Positions 8,600 through 16,198 of a stretch of DNA of 64,000 bases are shown piece by piece. The DNA is from Phycicoccus avicenniae (GTDB taxonomy: Bacteria > Actinomycetota > Actinomycetes > Actinomycetales > Dermatophilaceae), in assembly GCF_018139485.1 (NCBI RefSeq), contig NZ_JAGSNF010000015.1, forward strand, positions 124,001 through 188,000, read 5' to 3'. The notes below the pieces were generated by a model, which worked only from the letters and a program-made list of their open reading frames with translations, was not told the DNA's origin and searched no databases. Each line of letters begins with the position of its first letter. Within the stretch, counting starts at the first letter, position 1. A program made the translations under genes and the position numbers.

Positions 8600-9286
8600 T
8601 CAGGCCTCGAGGCCCATCCGGTGCATCCGGGCCGTGTGGTTGTCGGTGAGCCGGGTGAACATCCGGCCGATCTCGCCGAGGTCGACGCCCCCGCCGACGA
8701 GCAGCGCGGACATCGCGTCGCGGTCGACGGCCACCGCCTGGGCCTGGGACAGCGCCTCCCCGAGCAGCCGCCGCCCCCAGAGGGCGAGCGGACCCGCAGC
8801 CCGGGGGTCGGTGCGGATCGTGTCGCGGACGATCTGGACGACGAAGTCGGCCTCGCTGCGGTCGTCGAGCGCGGTCTGCATCACCTCGCGGGTGTCGGCG
8901 TCGACGAACGCCGTCATCTCCCGGTAGAAGTCGCGCGCGATCCCCTCGCCGACGTAGCCCTTGACGAGGCCCTCGAGCCAGCCCTTGGGCCTCGTCCGCT
9001 CGTGGTAGACGGCGATCGGCGCCACGAACGGCGCCATCGCGGCCTCGGGGTCGATGCCCCGCTCGCGCATGTGCTCGACGAGCAGGGAGTAGTGCTCGAA
9101 GTCGGTCGTCGCGAGCCGGCCCATCGAGGTCTTGAGCCCGAGCGTCGGGGCGAGGTCGCAGTCGACGGCCATCCGGATGAAGGCCGTGAGCTCGCCGTAC
9201 GCGAGCACCCCGAGCAGGTCGACGACGGCGGCCGGCACGGCGGAGGTCTCGGTCGCGGCCGGGGCGCCCGGGGGTGTCTCGTCCAT
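8600..9286 (-). CDS. ferritin-like (MiaE-like) fold protein
   Basis: A 228-residue helical protein with a ferritin-like di-iron pattern: Glu in YGELTAFIR, DFEHYSLLVEHM with a Glu-x-x-His type arrangement, and a further acidic helix (DFYREMTAFVD). Actinobacterial members are annotated as ferritin-like or tRNA hydroxylase-like (MiaE_2) and sit next to the RhlE-type helicase, as here (compare Rv3210c-Rv3211). Substrate unknown. A TAGGCT -10 lies 8 bases upstream of the ATG, suggesting a leaderless mRNA. It is divergent from the helicase. Confidence 0.78.
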   Translation of the reverse strand: MDETPPGAPAATETSAVPAAVVDLLGVLAYGELTAFIRMAVDCDLAPTLGLKTSMGRLATTDFEHYSLLVEHMRERGIDPEAAMAPFVAPIAVYHERTRPKGWLEGLVKGYVGEGIARDFYREMTAFVDADTREVMQTALDDRSEADFVVQIVRDTIRTDPRAAGPLALWGRRLLGEALSQAQAVAVDRDAMSALLVGGGVDLGEIGRMFTRLTDNHTARMHRMGLEA

Positions 9287-9294
9287 GGCTCGCG

Positions 9295-9300
9295 AGCCTA
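9295..9300 (-). promoter_or_regulatory. -10 element of ferritin-like gene
   Basis: TAGGCT on the minus strand, 8 bases from the ATG at 9286. It lies only 5 bases from a plus-strand TACGAT (9306-9311), so the two divergent promoters would overlap. Confidence 0.5.
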
Positions 9301-9305
9301 ACCGG

Positions 9306-9311
9306 TACGAT
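9306..9311 (+). promoter_or_regulatory. candidate -10 of the RNA helicase gene
   Basis: TACGAT reading toward the DEAD-box gene. If used, the transcript has a leader of about 150 bases, common for cold-regulated RNA helicases. No clear -35 is seen. Confidence 0.35.
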
Positions 9312-9468
9312 CGACCCGTCCACGGTGCCCGGTCGGCACGAACAGTGACATCGGGGCGGACCAGCGGCGTCGAGCACGACGCCCCCGAGCGCCCCCGCAG
9401 ACCTCCGATCGGCCCGCAGCCAGATGCGCCGGCGCCCTCGCGCCTGCCGACCGGAAGAGAGTCCCTTC

Positions 9469-11055
9469 ATGACCGACGTCGCCGAACCGACCCCCACCCC
9501 CGAGGACGACGCCGCCGCGGCCCCCGCCGCGCCCGCCGTCCCGCAGCAGACCTTCGCCGACTTCCCTGTCCACCCCGACATCGTCGGCGCCCTCGCCGAC
9601 GCCGGGATCGTCCACCCCTTCCCCATCCAGTCGATGACGATGCCGGTCGCCCTCGACGGCCACGACATCATCGGCCAGGCCAAGACGGGCACCGGCAAGA
9701 CCCTCGGCTTCGGCGTCCCGATCCTCAACCGGGTCGTCGCCCCCGGTGACGACGCGTTCGACGGTCTCCCCGCCCCGGGCAAGCCGCAGGCCCTCGCCGT
9801 CGCCCCGACCCGCGAGCTCGCCGTCCAGGTGAGCGGCGACCTCGAGCGGGCCGGCAAGAAGCGCGGGATCCGCGTCCTCACCGTCTACGGCGGGCGCGCC
9901 TACGAGCCGCAGATCGAGGCCCTCCGCAAGGGCGTCGAGGTCGTCGTCGGCACCCCGGGCCGGCTCATCGACCTCGCCCAGCAGGGTCACCTGCAGCTCG
10001 GCCACGCCCGCACCGTCGTCCTCGACGAGGCGGACGAGATGCTCGACCTCGGCTTCCTCCCGGACGTCGAGAAGATCCTCGCGATGACGCCCGCCGGCCG
10101 GCAGACGATGCTCTTCTCCGCGACGATGCCCGGCGCCGTCGTCACCCTCGCCCGGCGGTACATGAACCAGCCGACGCACATCCGCGCGATGTCCGACGAC
10201 GACGGGGACGACCGCGCGACCGTCAAGGCCATCGAGCAGTTCGTCTACCGCGCCCACGCCATGGACAAGGTCGAGATGCTCGCCCGGATGCTCCAGGCCG
10301 AGGGCCGCGGGCTCACGATCTGCTTCACCCGCACCAAGCGCACCGCCGCCAAGGTCGCCGACGAGCTCGTCGACCGCGGGTTCGCCGCCGCCCCGCTGCA
10401 CGGCGACCTGGGCCAGGGCGCCCGCGAGCAGGCGCTGCGGGCCTTCCGCAACGGCAAGGTCGACGTCCTCGTCGCCACCGACGTCGCCGCCCGCGGCATC
10501 GACGTCACGAACGTCACGCACGTCGTGAACTACCAGTGCCCCGAGGACGAGAAGACCTACCTGCACCGCACCGGCCGCACCGGCCGCGCGGGCAACACCG
10601 GTGTCGCCGTGACCTTCGTCGACTGGGACGACCTGCACCGCTGGGCGCTCATCAACAAGGCGCTCGACCTCGGCATCCCGGAGCCGCAGGAGACCTACTC
10701 CTCCTCGCCGCACCTCTTCACGGAGCTGAAGATCCCCGAGGGCGCCAAGGGCCGCCTGCCGAAGGAGCAGCGCACCCGCGAGGGCCTCAAGGCCGAGGAG
10801 CTCGAGGACCTCGGCGAGACCGGCCGGTCCGGTGGCGGTCGCGGAGGCGACCGTGGCGGTCGCGGCGGCGGCGGTCGTGGTCGCGGTGGACGCGACGGGG
10901 GCCGGGACGGAGGCCGCGAGGGCGGCCGGGGGCCGGGCGAGCGCTCCGACCGTGGCGGTGAGCGGCAGGGCGAGGGCGGCTCGGACCGTCCGCGCCGTCG
11001 CCGCAACCGGCGCCGCACCCGTGGCGGCAAGCCCGCCGGCGAGTCCCAGGGCTGA
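9469..11055 (+). CDS. rhlE: DEAD-box ATP-dependent RNA helicase, RhlE-like with RGG tail
   Basis: A 528-residue RNA helicase. All core motifs are present: AKTGTGKT (near residue 75), PTRELA, TPGRLIDL, DEADEM (near 185), SAT (near 217), HGDLGQGAREQAL, ATDVAARGID and HRTGRTGRAG (near 365). The tail, residues about 450-528, is an Arg/Gly-rich low-complexity region typical of RNA-binding helicases. The ATG at 9469 follows GGAAGAGAG; a second ATG 15 codons upstream is in frame but poorly placed. It acts in RNA unwinding, probably ribosome assembly or mRNA decay. The position next to a ferritin-like gene and a ParA homologue matches the mycobacterial Rv3210c-Rv3213c region. A 19-bp terminator follows. 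Confidence 0.93.
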   Translation: MTDVAEPTPTPEDDAAAAPAAPAVPQQTFADFPVHPDIVGALADAGIVHPFPIQSMTMPVALDGHDIIGQAKTGTGKTLGFGVPILNRVVAPGDDAFDGLPAPGKPQALAVAPTRELAVQVSGDLERAGKKRGIRVLTVYGGRAYEPQIEALRKGVEVVVGTPGRLIDLAQQGHLQLGHARTVVLDEADEMLDLGFLPDVEKILAMTPAGRQTMLFSATMPGAVVTLARRYMNQPTHIRAMSDDDGDDRATVKAIEQFVYRAHAMDKVEMLARMLQAEGRGLTICFTRTKRTAAKVADELVDRGFAAAPLHGDLGQGAREQALRAFRNGKVDVLVATDVAARGIDVTNVTHVVNYQCPEDEKTYLHRTGRTGRAGNTGVAVTFVDWDDLHRWALINKALDLGIPEPQETYSSSPHLFTELKIPEGAKGRLPKEQRTREGLKAEELEDLGETGRSGGGRGGDRGGRGGGGRGRGGRDGGRDGGREGGRGPGERSDRGGERQGEGGSDRPRRRRNRRRTRGGKPAGESQG

Positions 11056-11071
11056 CCTGACGCCCCGCACG

Positions 11072-11114
11072 ACGACGAGGGCCCCGCACCGAACCGGTGC
11101 GGGGCCTTCGTCGT
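11072..11114. terminator. strong bidirectional intrinsic terminator
   Basis: A 19-bp stem with a single G-U pair (11072-11090 with 11096-11114) and 5-base loop, between the convergent helicase and alcohol dehydrogenase genes. Confidence 0.85.
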
Positions 11115-11138
11115 GGGTCCGGGGAGTCCCCCGGGGCG

Positions 11139-12194
11139 TCAGTCCTGCGGGGTGATCGTGCTCGTGTCGATGACGTACCGGTAGCGGACCTTGCTGTCGA
11201 CGACGTCGTCGTAGGCCCGGTCGACCTCGTCGGCCCCGATGACCTCGACGGTGGCGCCGATGCCGTGCTCGGCGCAGAAGTCGAGCATCTCCTGGGTGCC
11301 CTTGATGCCGCCGATGTTCGACCCGGCGAGGGTCTTGTCGCCGGTGATGAGCGAACCGAAGTGCACCGACTGGGTGTTCTCCGGCAGGCCGACGTTGACG
11401 AACGTGCCGAACGGCTTGAGGAGGCCGAGGTAGGAGTCGACCGGGAGGTCGGCGGAGATCGTGCAGAGGATGACGTCGAAGGTGCCCTTGAGGTCCTCCC
11501 AGGTCGCGTCGTCGCTCGTCGCCCGGTAGTCGACGGCGCCGTACGCCTTGCCGTCCTCCTCCTTCGACGTCGTCCGCGACAAGACGGTGACCTCGGCGCC
11601 CATCGCGGCGGCGATCTTGACGCCCATGTGGCCGAGCCCGCCCATCCCGACGACGGCGACCTTCTGTCCCGGCTCGGTGACCCAGCGCTGGAGCGGGGTG
11701 TACGTCGTGATGCCGGCGCACAACAGGGGCGCGGCCTCGTCGAGCGAGATTCCGTCCGGGATGCGGAGGGTGAAGCGGTCGGAGACGACGATCTCCTGGC
11801 TGTACCCGCCGAAGGCCTCCTCGCCGTCGTAGTTCACGCCGTTGTACGTGACGACCATGCCCTTCTCGCAGAAGTTCTCGTGGTCGGCCCGGCACATCTC
11901 GCACTCGCCGCAGGAGTCGACCATGCAGCCGACACCGACGTGGTCACCGACGGAGAAGCGGGTGACGTCCGCGCCGACCTCGGTGACGACACCGGCGATC
12001 TCGTGGCCCGGGACCATCGGGAAGCGGGCCTCGCCCCACTCCTCGCGGGCCTGGTGGATGTCGCTGTGGCAGATGCCGGCGTACTTGACGGCGATGCGGA
12101 CGTCGTCGGGGCGCAGGTCGCGTCGCTCGATGGTGCCCTGGCGGAACGCGCCCTTGGCCTCGTCGACGATGATGGCGGGGGTGGTGGTGGTCAT
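11139..12194 (-). CDS. adhC: zinc-dependent alcohol dehydrogenase (CAD/AdhC-type MDR)
   Basis: A 351-residue medium-chain dehydrogenase. The catalytic zinc ligands are Cys in YAGICHSDIH and His-Glu in PGHEIAG; the structural zinc site has four Cys in CGECEMC plus DHENFC. The Rossmann motif is VVGMGGLGHMG. The closest recalled families are NADP-dependent cinnamyl-alcohol/aldehyde reductases (AdhC), so it probably reduces aldehydes in the cytosol. The ATG is followed by a Thr-rich start (MTTTTP); TACGGT 7 bases upstream suggests a leaderless or near-leaderless transcript. Substrate range cannot be read from sequence. Confidence 0.9.
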   Translation of the reverse strand: MTTTTPAIIVDEAKGAFRQGTIERRDLRPDDVRIAVKYAGICHSDIHQAREEWGEARFPMVPGHEIAGVVTEVGADVTRFSVGDHVGVGCMVDSCGECEMCRADHENFCEKGMVVTYNGVNYDGEEAFGGYSQEIVVSDRFTLRIPDGISLDEAAPLLCAGITTYTPLQRWVTEPGQKVAVVGMGGLGHMGVKIAAAMGAEVTVLSRTTSKEEDGKAYGAVDYRATSDDATWEDLKGTFDVILCTISADLPVDSYLGLLKPFGTFVNVGLPENTQSVHFGSLITGDKTLAGSNIGGIKGTQEMLDFCAEHGIGATVEVIGADEVDRAYDDVVDSKVRYRYVIDTSTITPQD

Positions 12195-12201
12195 GGTCTC
12201 C

Positions 12202-12207
12202 ACCGTA
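12202..12207 (-). promoter_or_regulatory. -10 element of alcohol dehydrogenase gene
   Basis: TACGGT on the minus strand, 7 bases before the ATG at 12194. Confidence 0.45.
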
Positions 12208-12297
12208 AGCGCCGTCGGCGCACCCGTGCCAACCAGCGACGTCGAATCTTCGTCGAAGGTTCGACGACGGTCAGGGCGACGACGTGGCGAGGGCCCG

Positions 12298-13071
12298 TCA
12301 GATCCGCTCGAGGAGGCCCGCCGCGACCTCGCGGTAGGCCTTCGCGCCCTTGCTCGTCCGGCTCGTCGACAGGATCGAGCGGCCGGCGGCGGGGGCCTCG
12401 GCGAAGCGCACGGTGCGGGGGATCGGCGGCGAGAGGACCGGCAGTCCGTAGCGCTCCCCCACGTCCTCGAGCACCTCGCGGGAGTGGGCACTGCGGCCGT
12501 CGTAGAGCGTCGGGAGGATGCCGAGGACGACGAGCTTCTTGTTGAGGATGCGCTTGACGTCCGCGACGGTGTCGAGCAGCTGGCCGACCCCGCGGTGGCT
12601 CAGCATCTCGCACGGCATCGGGACGACGAGGCCCTGCGCCGCGGTCAGGGCGTTCAGGGTGATGACGCCGAGGCTCGGCGAGCAGTCGAGGAGGACGACG
12701 TCGTAGCGCCGGCGGACCGGCTCGAGGATCTCGCGGAGCACGTACTCGCGCGCCGGCCGGCCGAGGAGGACGGCCTCGGCGCCGGCGAGGTCGATCGCGC
12801 TCGGGACGAGGTCGACGCCGTCCGCGCACTCCTGGACGACGTCGGCGATGTCGACCCCGCCGACGAGCACGTCGTGGAGGGACGCCTCGACGGTGTCGGG
12901 GTCCACGCCCAGGCTGAAGGTGAGGCTCGCCTGCGGGTCGAGGTCGACGAGCAGGACCCGCTTGCCGGCCTCGGCGAAGGCGGCCCCGAGCGAGGCGACC
13001 GACGTCGTCTTCGCGACGCCGCCCTTCTGGTTGGCGAGGGCGATGATCGGGGCCTTGCGGGTGGACGCCAT
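12298..13071 (-). CDS. ParA/Soj-family ATPase
   Basis: A 257-residue ParA-type ATPase with the deviant Walker A KGGVAKTT, the A' motif LLVDLDPQASLTF and a Walker B/switch DVVLLDCSPSLG. No partner ParB or parS-like sequence is visible, so it is more likely an orphan positioning ATPase than the chromosome-partition ParA. A homologue lies next to rhlE in mycobacteria (Rv3213c), where its function is also unclear. A GGAAGG site precedes the ATG by about 7 bases. A LysR gene lies 43 bases upstream on the same strand. Confidence 0.9.
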   Translation of the reverse strand: MASTRKAPIIALANQKGGVAKTTSVASLGAAFAEAGKRVLLVDLDPQASLTFSLGVDPDTVEASLHDVLVGGVDIADVVQECADGVDLVPSAIDLAGAEAVLLGRPAREYVLREILEPVRRRYDVVLLDCSPSLGVITLNALTAAQGLVVPMPCEMLSHRGVGQLLDTVADVKRILNKKLVVLGILPTLYDGRSAHSREVLEDVGERYGLPVLSPPIPRTVRFAEAPAAGRSILSTSRTSKGAKAYREVAAGLLERI

Positions 13072-13114
13072 CGGGCAGCCTTCCGGATCGGGTCGCGCGG
13101 TCGTGCCGATCCTC

Positions 13115-14020
13115 TCACCCCGCGGGAGCGGCGCCCCGGGTGAGCACGAAGCGGCGGAACGCCTCGGCCGACGGCAGGAGCGGCCGCCCCTCGACCCACG
13201 CGAGACCGACCTCCCGCTGCGCCCCCTCGTCGGCGAGCGGCAGGAGCCGGGTGCGGGCGAACGTCGTCGGCACGGGCAGGCCCTGGGCGGGCACGACGGC
13301 GACCCCGAGCCCCGCCGCGACGAACCCGCGGACGGTCGGCAGGTCGTCGGCCTCGACGGCCTCCTGCGGCTCGAACCCGGCGGCCCGGCACAGCTCGAGG
13401 GTCTGGGCCCGCATGCCCGACGGGGCCCGGCGGATGACGAAGGGTTCGCCGGCGACGTCGGAGAGCGCGACCCGGTCGGCGCCGGCGAGCCGGTGGTGGA
13501 CGTCGACGGCGAGGACGAGGGGCTCGACGAGCAGCTGCTGCCACGCGACGTCGACCCCCGCCGCCCGGTGGGCCGTGAGCTCGAGGTCGGCGCTGCGCGT
13601 CGCGAGCTGGGTGGAGATCCGCCCGGGCACCGTCGCTGCGGTGCGCTGCAGCGTCACCCGTACCCGGGGGTGCTCGCGGCGGAACCGGCCGACGAGGCCG
13701 GGCACGAGCCAGCTGCCGAGGCTCTGCGCGAAGGCGAGCCCGACGACGCCGCTCTCGGGGTCGACGAGCTCGGAGACGGCCGCGAGCCCGTCGTCGAGCT
13801 CGTTGACGAGCCCGTCGACGTGGCGCTTGAAGGCCGACCCGGCGTGCGTCATCCGCAGCACCCGGCCCTGACGGTGCAGCAGCGGGGTCCCGACCTGCTC
13901 CTCCAGCCGGGCGAGCGCCCGCGAGACGCCGGGCTGGCTGACCCCGAACACCTCGCTCACCTCGGTCACGGTGTAGCCGTCCGCGACGAGCTGGAACCAG
14001 CGGAGCGCGTCGGTGTCCAT
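13115..14020 (-). CDS. LysR family transcriptional regulator
   Basis: A 301-residue LysR protein. The winged helix (residues about 3-60) contains FQLVADGYTVTEVSEVFGVS and QPGVSRALARLEEQVG; the rest is a periplasmic-binding-like effector domain. It is divergent from an 88-residue hypothetical gene. A TAGAGT -10 sits 6 bases before the ATG, and a GACTC-N8-GAGTC repeat overlaps that -10, which would allow autorepression as is usual for LysR regulators. The effector is unknown; the divergent gene is the first target to suspect. Confidence 0.9.
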   Translation of the reverse strand: MDTDALRWFQLVADGYTVTEVSEVFGVSQPGVSRALARLEEQVGTPLLHRQGRVLRMTHAGSAFKRHVDGLVNELDDGLAAVSELVDPESGVVGLAFAQSLGSWLVPGLVGRFRREHPRVRVTLQRTAATVPGRISTQLATRSADLELTAHRAAGVDVAWQQLLVEPLVLAVDVHHRLAGADRVALSDVAGEPFVIRRAPSGMRAQTLELCRAAGFEPQEAVEADDLPTVRGFVAAGLGVAVVPAQGLPVPTTFARTRLLPLADEGAQREVGLAWVEGRPLLPSAEAFRRFVLTRGAAPAG

Positions 14021-14025
14021 CCCAT

Positions 14026-14043
14026 GACTCTAGAGCATGAGTC
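14026..14043. promoter_or_regulatory. probable LysR operator over its own -10
   Basis: Inverted repeat GACTC-N8-GAGTC, which also reads as direct repeats ATGACTC/ATGAGTC. It covers the minus-strand -10 TAGAGT (14027-14032), 6 bases from the LysR start codon. The surrounding 14024-14080 region is clearly more AT-rich than its flanks. Confidence 0.45.
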
Positions 14044-14059
14044 GTATGTACCGTTTTCA

Positions 14060-14089
14060 TTGGACGTATGGTTTGTACCGGCGGAGACT
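14060..14089 (+). promoter_or_regulatory. promoter of the 88-residue hypothetical gene
   Basis: TTGGAC (14060-14065), 18-base spacer, GAGACT (14084-14089), ending 6 bases before the ATG at 14096. It is in the LysR/hypothetical divergent region. Confidence 0.4.
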
Positions 14090-14095
14090 GGATGC

Positions 14096-14362
14096 ATGAC
14101 GAACACGACGACCCTCTGGACCACCATGAAGGACGAGCTGCGCGAGCGTCGCGAGCGCAAGGAGTACGTCCGCCGCCTGCGCGCCGACCTGGCGAGCTAC
14201 CGCACCCCGTACGAGGTCGAGGACCTGCTCTCGGCCATCGACCGTGCCGAGGCCTCGGGCCACGCCACCGCGGACACCGCGGCCGTGCGCCGGATCCTCA
14301 CGGACAACCTCCGCGAGTACCACACCGCGAAGCAGAACAACCGGCACGTCGCCGGCCTCTGA
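14096..14362 (+). CDS. hypothetical charged helical protein, LysR-divergent
   Basis: An 88-residue protein I do not recognise. It is rich in Arg/Glu (MKDELRERRERKEYVRRLRADLA), predicted helical, with no membrane segment, signal or Cys. The ATG is supported by a GGAG 9 bases upstream and by a promoter whose -10 ends 6 bases before it. The reading frame stays open far upstream, but the upstream part overlaps the LysR and ParA genes antisense and is not coding. Divergence from a LysR regulator suggests control by it. An alternative is a DUF-type small stress protein. Confidence 0.65.
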   Translation: MTNTTTLWTTMKDELRERRERKEYVRRLRADLASYRTPYEVEDLLSAIDRAEASGHATADTAAVRRILTDNLREYHTAKQNNRHVAGL

Positions 14363-14382
14363 CCCTCCTCGACCCCAGCGGC

Positions 14383-14808
14383 TCAGCCGGCGGGTGGCAG
14401 GACCGACTCCCCGATGGGCCCGGGGTTGGTCGCGACCTCCCACCGGAAGCCGTCCGGGTCGGCGAAGTAGCCCGTGTACCCGCCCCACTCGCGGCGCTGC
14501 GCGGCTGAGGCCTCGGCCCCCGCCGACCGGGCCAGGGCGAGGACGGCGTCGACCTCCGCCTCGGTGCGGCCGTTGTGCGCGAGGGTCATCGGGACGACCC
14601 CGGGGCCGGACTGCGCCGGCCGTCCCACCTCGAGCTCGAACGCCGCCCGGTCCCACAGGCTGAGGACGAGCATCGGGCCGGCCCGGAACATCACGACCTC
14701 ACCCGGGACGTCGAGCTCGGGAGTCCAGCCGAGGCCGCCCACGTAGAACCGACGCGACGCGTCGAGGTCCGTGACGGCGAGGGTGACGAACGAGATCCGC
14801 TGGTCCAT
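14383..14808 (-). CDS. VOC (glyoxalase/bleomycin-resistance) family protein
   Basis: A 141-residue single-domain VOC protein: an N-terminal FVTLAVTDLDASRRFYVGGL followed by a second half with YFADPDGFRWEVA, whose Glu is the typical metal ligand. Two beta-alpha-beta-beta-beta repeats can be traced. The family binds divalent metal and acts on small hydrophobic or electrophilic molecules; the substrate is unknown. A CACGCT hexamer 6 bases before the ATG may be a -10. It is convergent with the hypothetical gene at 14096. Confidence 0.85.
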   Translation of the reverse strand: MDQRISFVTLAVTDLDASRRFYVGGLGWTPELDVPGEVVMFRAGPMLVLSLWDRAAFELEVGRPAQSGPGVVPMTLAHNGRTEAEVDAVLALARSAGAEASAAQRREWGGYTGYFADPDGFRWEVATNPGPIGESVLPPAG

Positions 14809-14899
14809 GTCGCCAGCGTGGCACCGTCCACCGACATCCGCTCGCTTCCTCGTCGGCCGGGCGGGCGGGAGACGCTGCGCGCCGCCCACCCCGACGCCC

Positions 14900-15538
14900 T
14901 CAGGCGGCGCGACGGGCCAGGGCCGCTCCGGCGTCCGCCGCGGCCTCCTCGGCGCTCTCACGCAGCGAGCCCGCGAGGTCCCGGAGGTCGTCGAGGGCGG
15001 GGTTCACCCCGGCGAGCGTCAGCTCCCGCTCGACGAGCGTGAGATCGGCACCCCACACGTCGACGAGCACCCGGCGCAGGTAGTCGGTGCTGTGGTCCCA
15101 CCCCTCCTTCGGCGTCCCCGGCGCGTAGGACCCGCCCCGGGTCACGAGGGCGACGACGGGCGTGCCGTCGAGCAGTCGCTCCCCCTGGGCGCCACCGGCG
15201 ATCGCGAGGTCGATCCACGTCTTCACGTGCTGCGAGACGCCCCAGTTGTAGAGCGGCAGCGCGAGGACGGCGGCGTCGGCGGCGCGGAGCTCGGCCGCGA
15301 GGTCGCCGGCCAGGGCGATGGCCGACCGCTGGGCGTCGGTGCGGTCCCCCTCGGGGGTGAACGACCCGCCGATGGCGAGGGGCCAGGCGTCGGACGGGAG
15401 CGGGGCGGCGCCGAGGTGGCGGCGCACGACCGCGTCGTCGGGACGGGAGGCGGCGTACTGCTCGAGGACGAGGTCGGCGAGCGCACTGCTCGACGAGCGG
15501 TCGCCCTGGATGGAGGCGTCGATGCGCAGGACGGTCAT
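14900..15538 (-). CDS. azoR: FMN-dependent NADH-azoreductase
   Basis: A 212-residue flavodoxin-fold reductase with the AzoR pattern: LRIDASIQGDRSSSS at the N terminus (FMN phosphate loop), PLYNWGVSQHVKTWID in the middle and a TRGGSYAPGTPKEG segment. The family uses NADH and FMN to reduce quinones and azo compounds. The ATG at 15538 follows GGAGGG by 6 bases; the frame runs 11 codons further, into an operator site, without a ribosome site. It is divergent from a MarR gene, and two identical TTGAACATTCAA-type sites lie between them, so MarR repression relieved by quinone or oxidative stress is the likely control. Confidence 0.9.
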   Translation of the reverse strand: MTVLRIDASIQGDRSSSSALADLVLEQYAASRPDDAVVRRHLGAAPLPSDAWPLAIGGSFTPEGDRTDAQRSAIALAGDLAAELRAADAAVLALPLYNWGVSQHVKTWIDLAIAGGAQGERLLDGTPVVALVTRGGSYAPGTPKEGWDHSTDYLRRVLVDVWGADLTLVERELTLAGVNPALDDLRDLAGSLRESAEEAAADAGAALARRAA

Positions 15539-15559
15539 GGGGGTCCCTCCAGGGATGAG

Positions 15560-15571
15560 TTGAACATTCAA
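15560..15571. promoter_or_regulatory. MarR operator site 1
   Basis: TTGAACATTCAA, a near-perfect 12-bp dyad 21 bases upstream of the azoR start codon. The same 12-mer occurs inverted at 15601-15612; the starts are 41 bp apart, close to four helical turns. Confidence 0.75.
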
Positions 15572-15600
15572 GTTGCGCTCGCAGCGTACGACGACCTGTG

Positions 15601-15612
15601 TTGAATGTTCAA
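15601..15612. promoter_or_regulatory. MarR operator site 2
   Basis: TTGAATGTTCAA, the exact reverse complement of site 1. It lies just upstream of the marR -10 (15620-15625), inside the promoter spacer, so binding would block marR transcription. Confidence 0.75.
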
Positions 15613-15619
15613 GTCACCA

Positions 15620-15625
15620 TAGGAT
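15620..15625 (+). promoter_or_regulatory. -10 element of the MarR gene
   Basis: TAGGAT, 6 bases before the ATG at 15632; a leaderless or nearly leaderless transcript, although GGATGGAG could also act as a ribosome site. Confidence 0.5.
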
Positions 15626-15631
15626 GGAGCC

Positions 15632-16147
15632 ATGCCCCCGGCTCCCGACGAGGACGCGGTCCCGTGGCTCGACGACGACGAGCTCGCCGACTGGCGCGCC
15701 CTCATGGCCCTCGTCGCCGCGCTCCCGAGCGCCCTGGACGCCCAGCTGAAGCGGGACGCGGGGATCAACGGGTTCGAGTACCACGTGCTCGCCGCCCTCT
15801 CCGAGGCGCCGGACCGGACCCTGCGGCTCAGCGACCTCGCCGAGCTCTCGCGGGGCTCGCTCTCCCGCCTCTCGCACGCGGTGACCCGCCTGGAGCGCAG
15901 CGGTTGGATCACGCGCAGCCGCTGCTCGGGCGACGGACCCGCGCGCGTCGAGGCACGCCTCACCGACGCGGGCTGGGACAAGATCCGCGCCACGGCGCCC
16001 GGGCACGTCCGGGAGGCACGGCGTCTCGTCGTCGACGTCCTGGCGCCGGCCGAGCTGCGGTCGTTGGGCGCAGCCGCACGCCGCGTCGCGACCGCCGCCG
16101 GCGCGGACCCGGAGCGACCGGGCATCGAGCACGGGCCGTCCTGCTGA
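15632..16147 (+). CDS. MarR family regulator of azoR
   Basis: A 171-residue MarR-type winged-helix protein: DAGINGFEYHVLAALSEAP (helices leading into the domain), the recognition segment RLSDLAELSRGSLSRLSHAV, and a wing near SGWITRSRCSGD. It is of the two-helix-extended type that often controls divergent reductases. A Cys in the wing region and a C-terminal Cys are present, but nothing proves redox sensing. Two inverted 12-bp operator sites in the 93-base intergenic region with azoR support direct control of both genes. Inference: repressor of azoR and of itself. Confidence 0.9.
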   Translation: MPPAPDEDAVPWLDDDELADWRALMALVAALPSALDAQLKRDAGINGFEYHVLAALSEAPDRTLRLSDLAELSRGSLSRLSHAVTRLERSGWITRSRCSGDGPARVEARLTDAGWDKIRATAPGHVREARRLVVDVLAPAELRSLGAAARRVATAAGADPERPGIEHGPSC

Positions 16148-16198
16148 CCGGTGCCGGCCGGTCGGACCCCGGCCGCGGCGGCCCGACGATCCCCGAGG

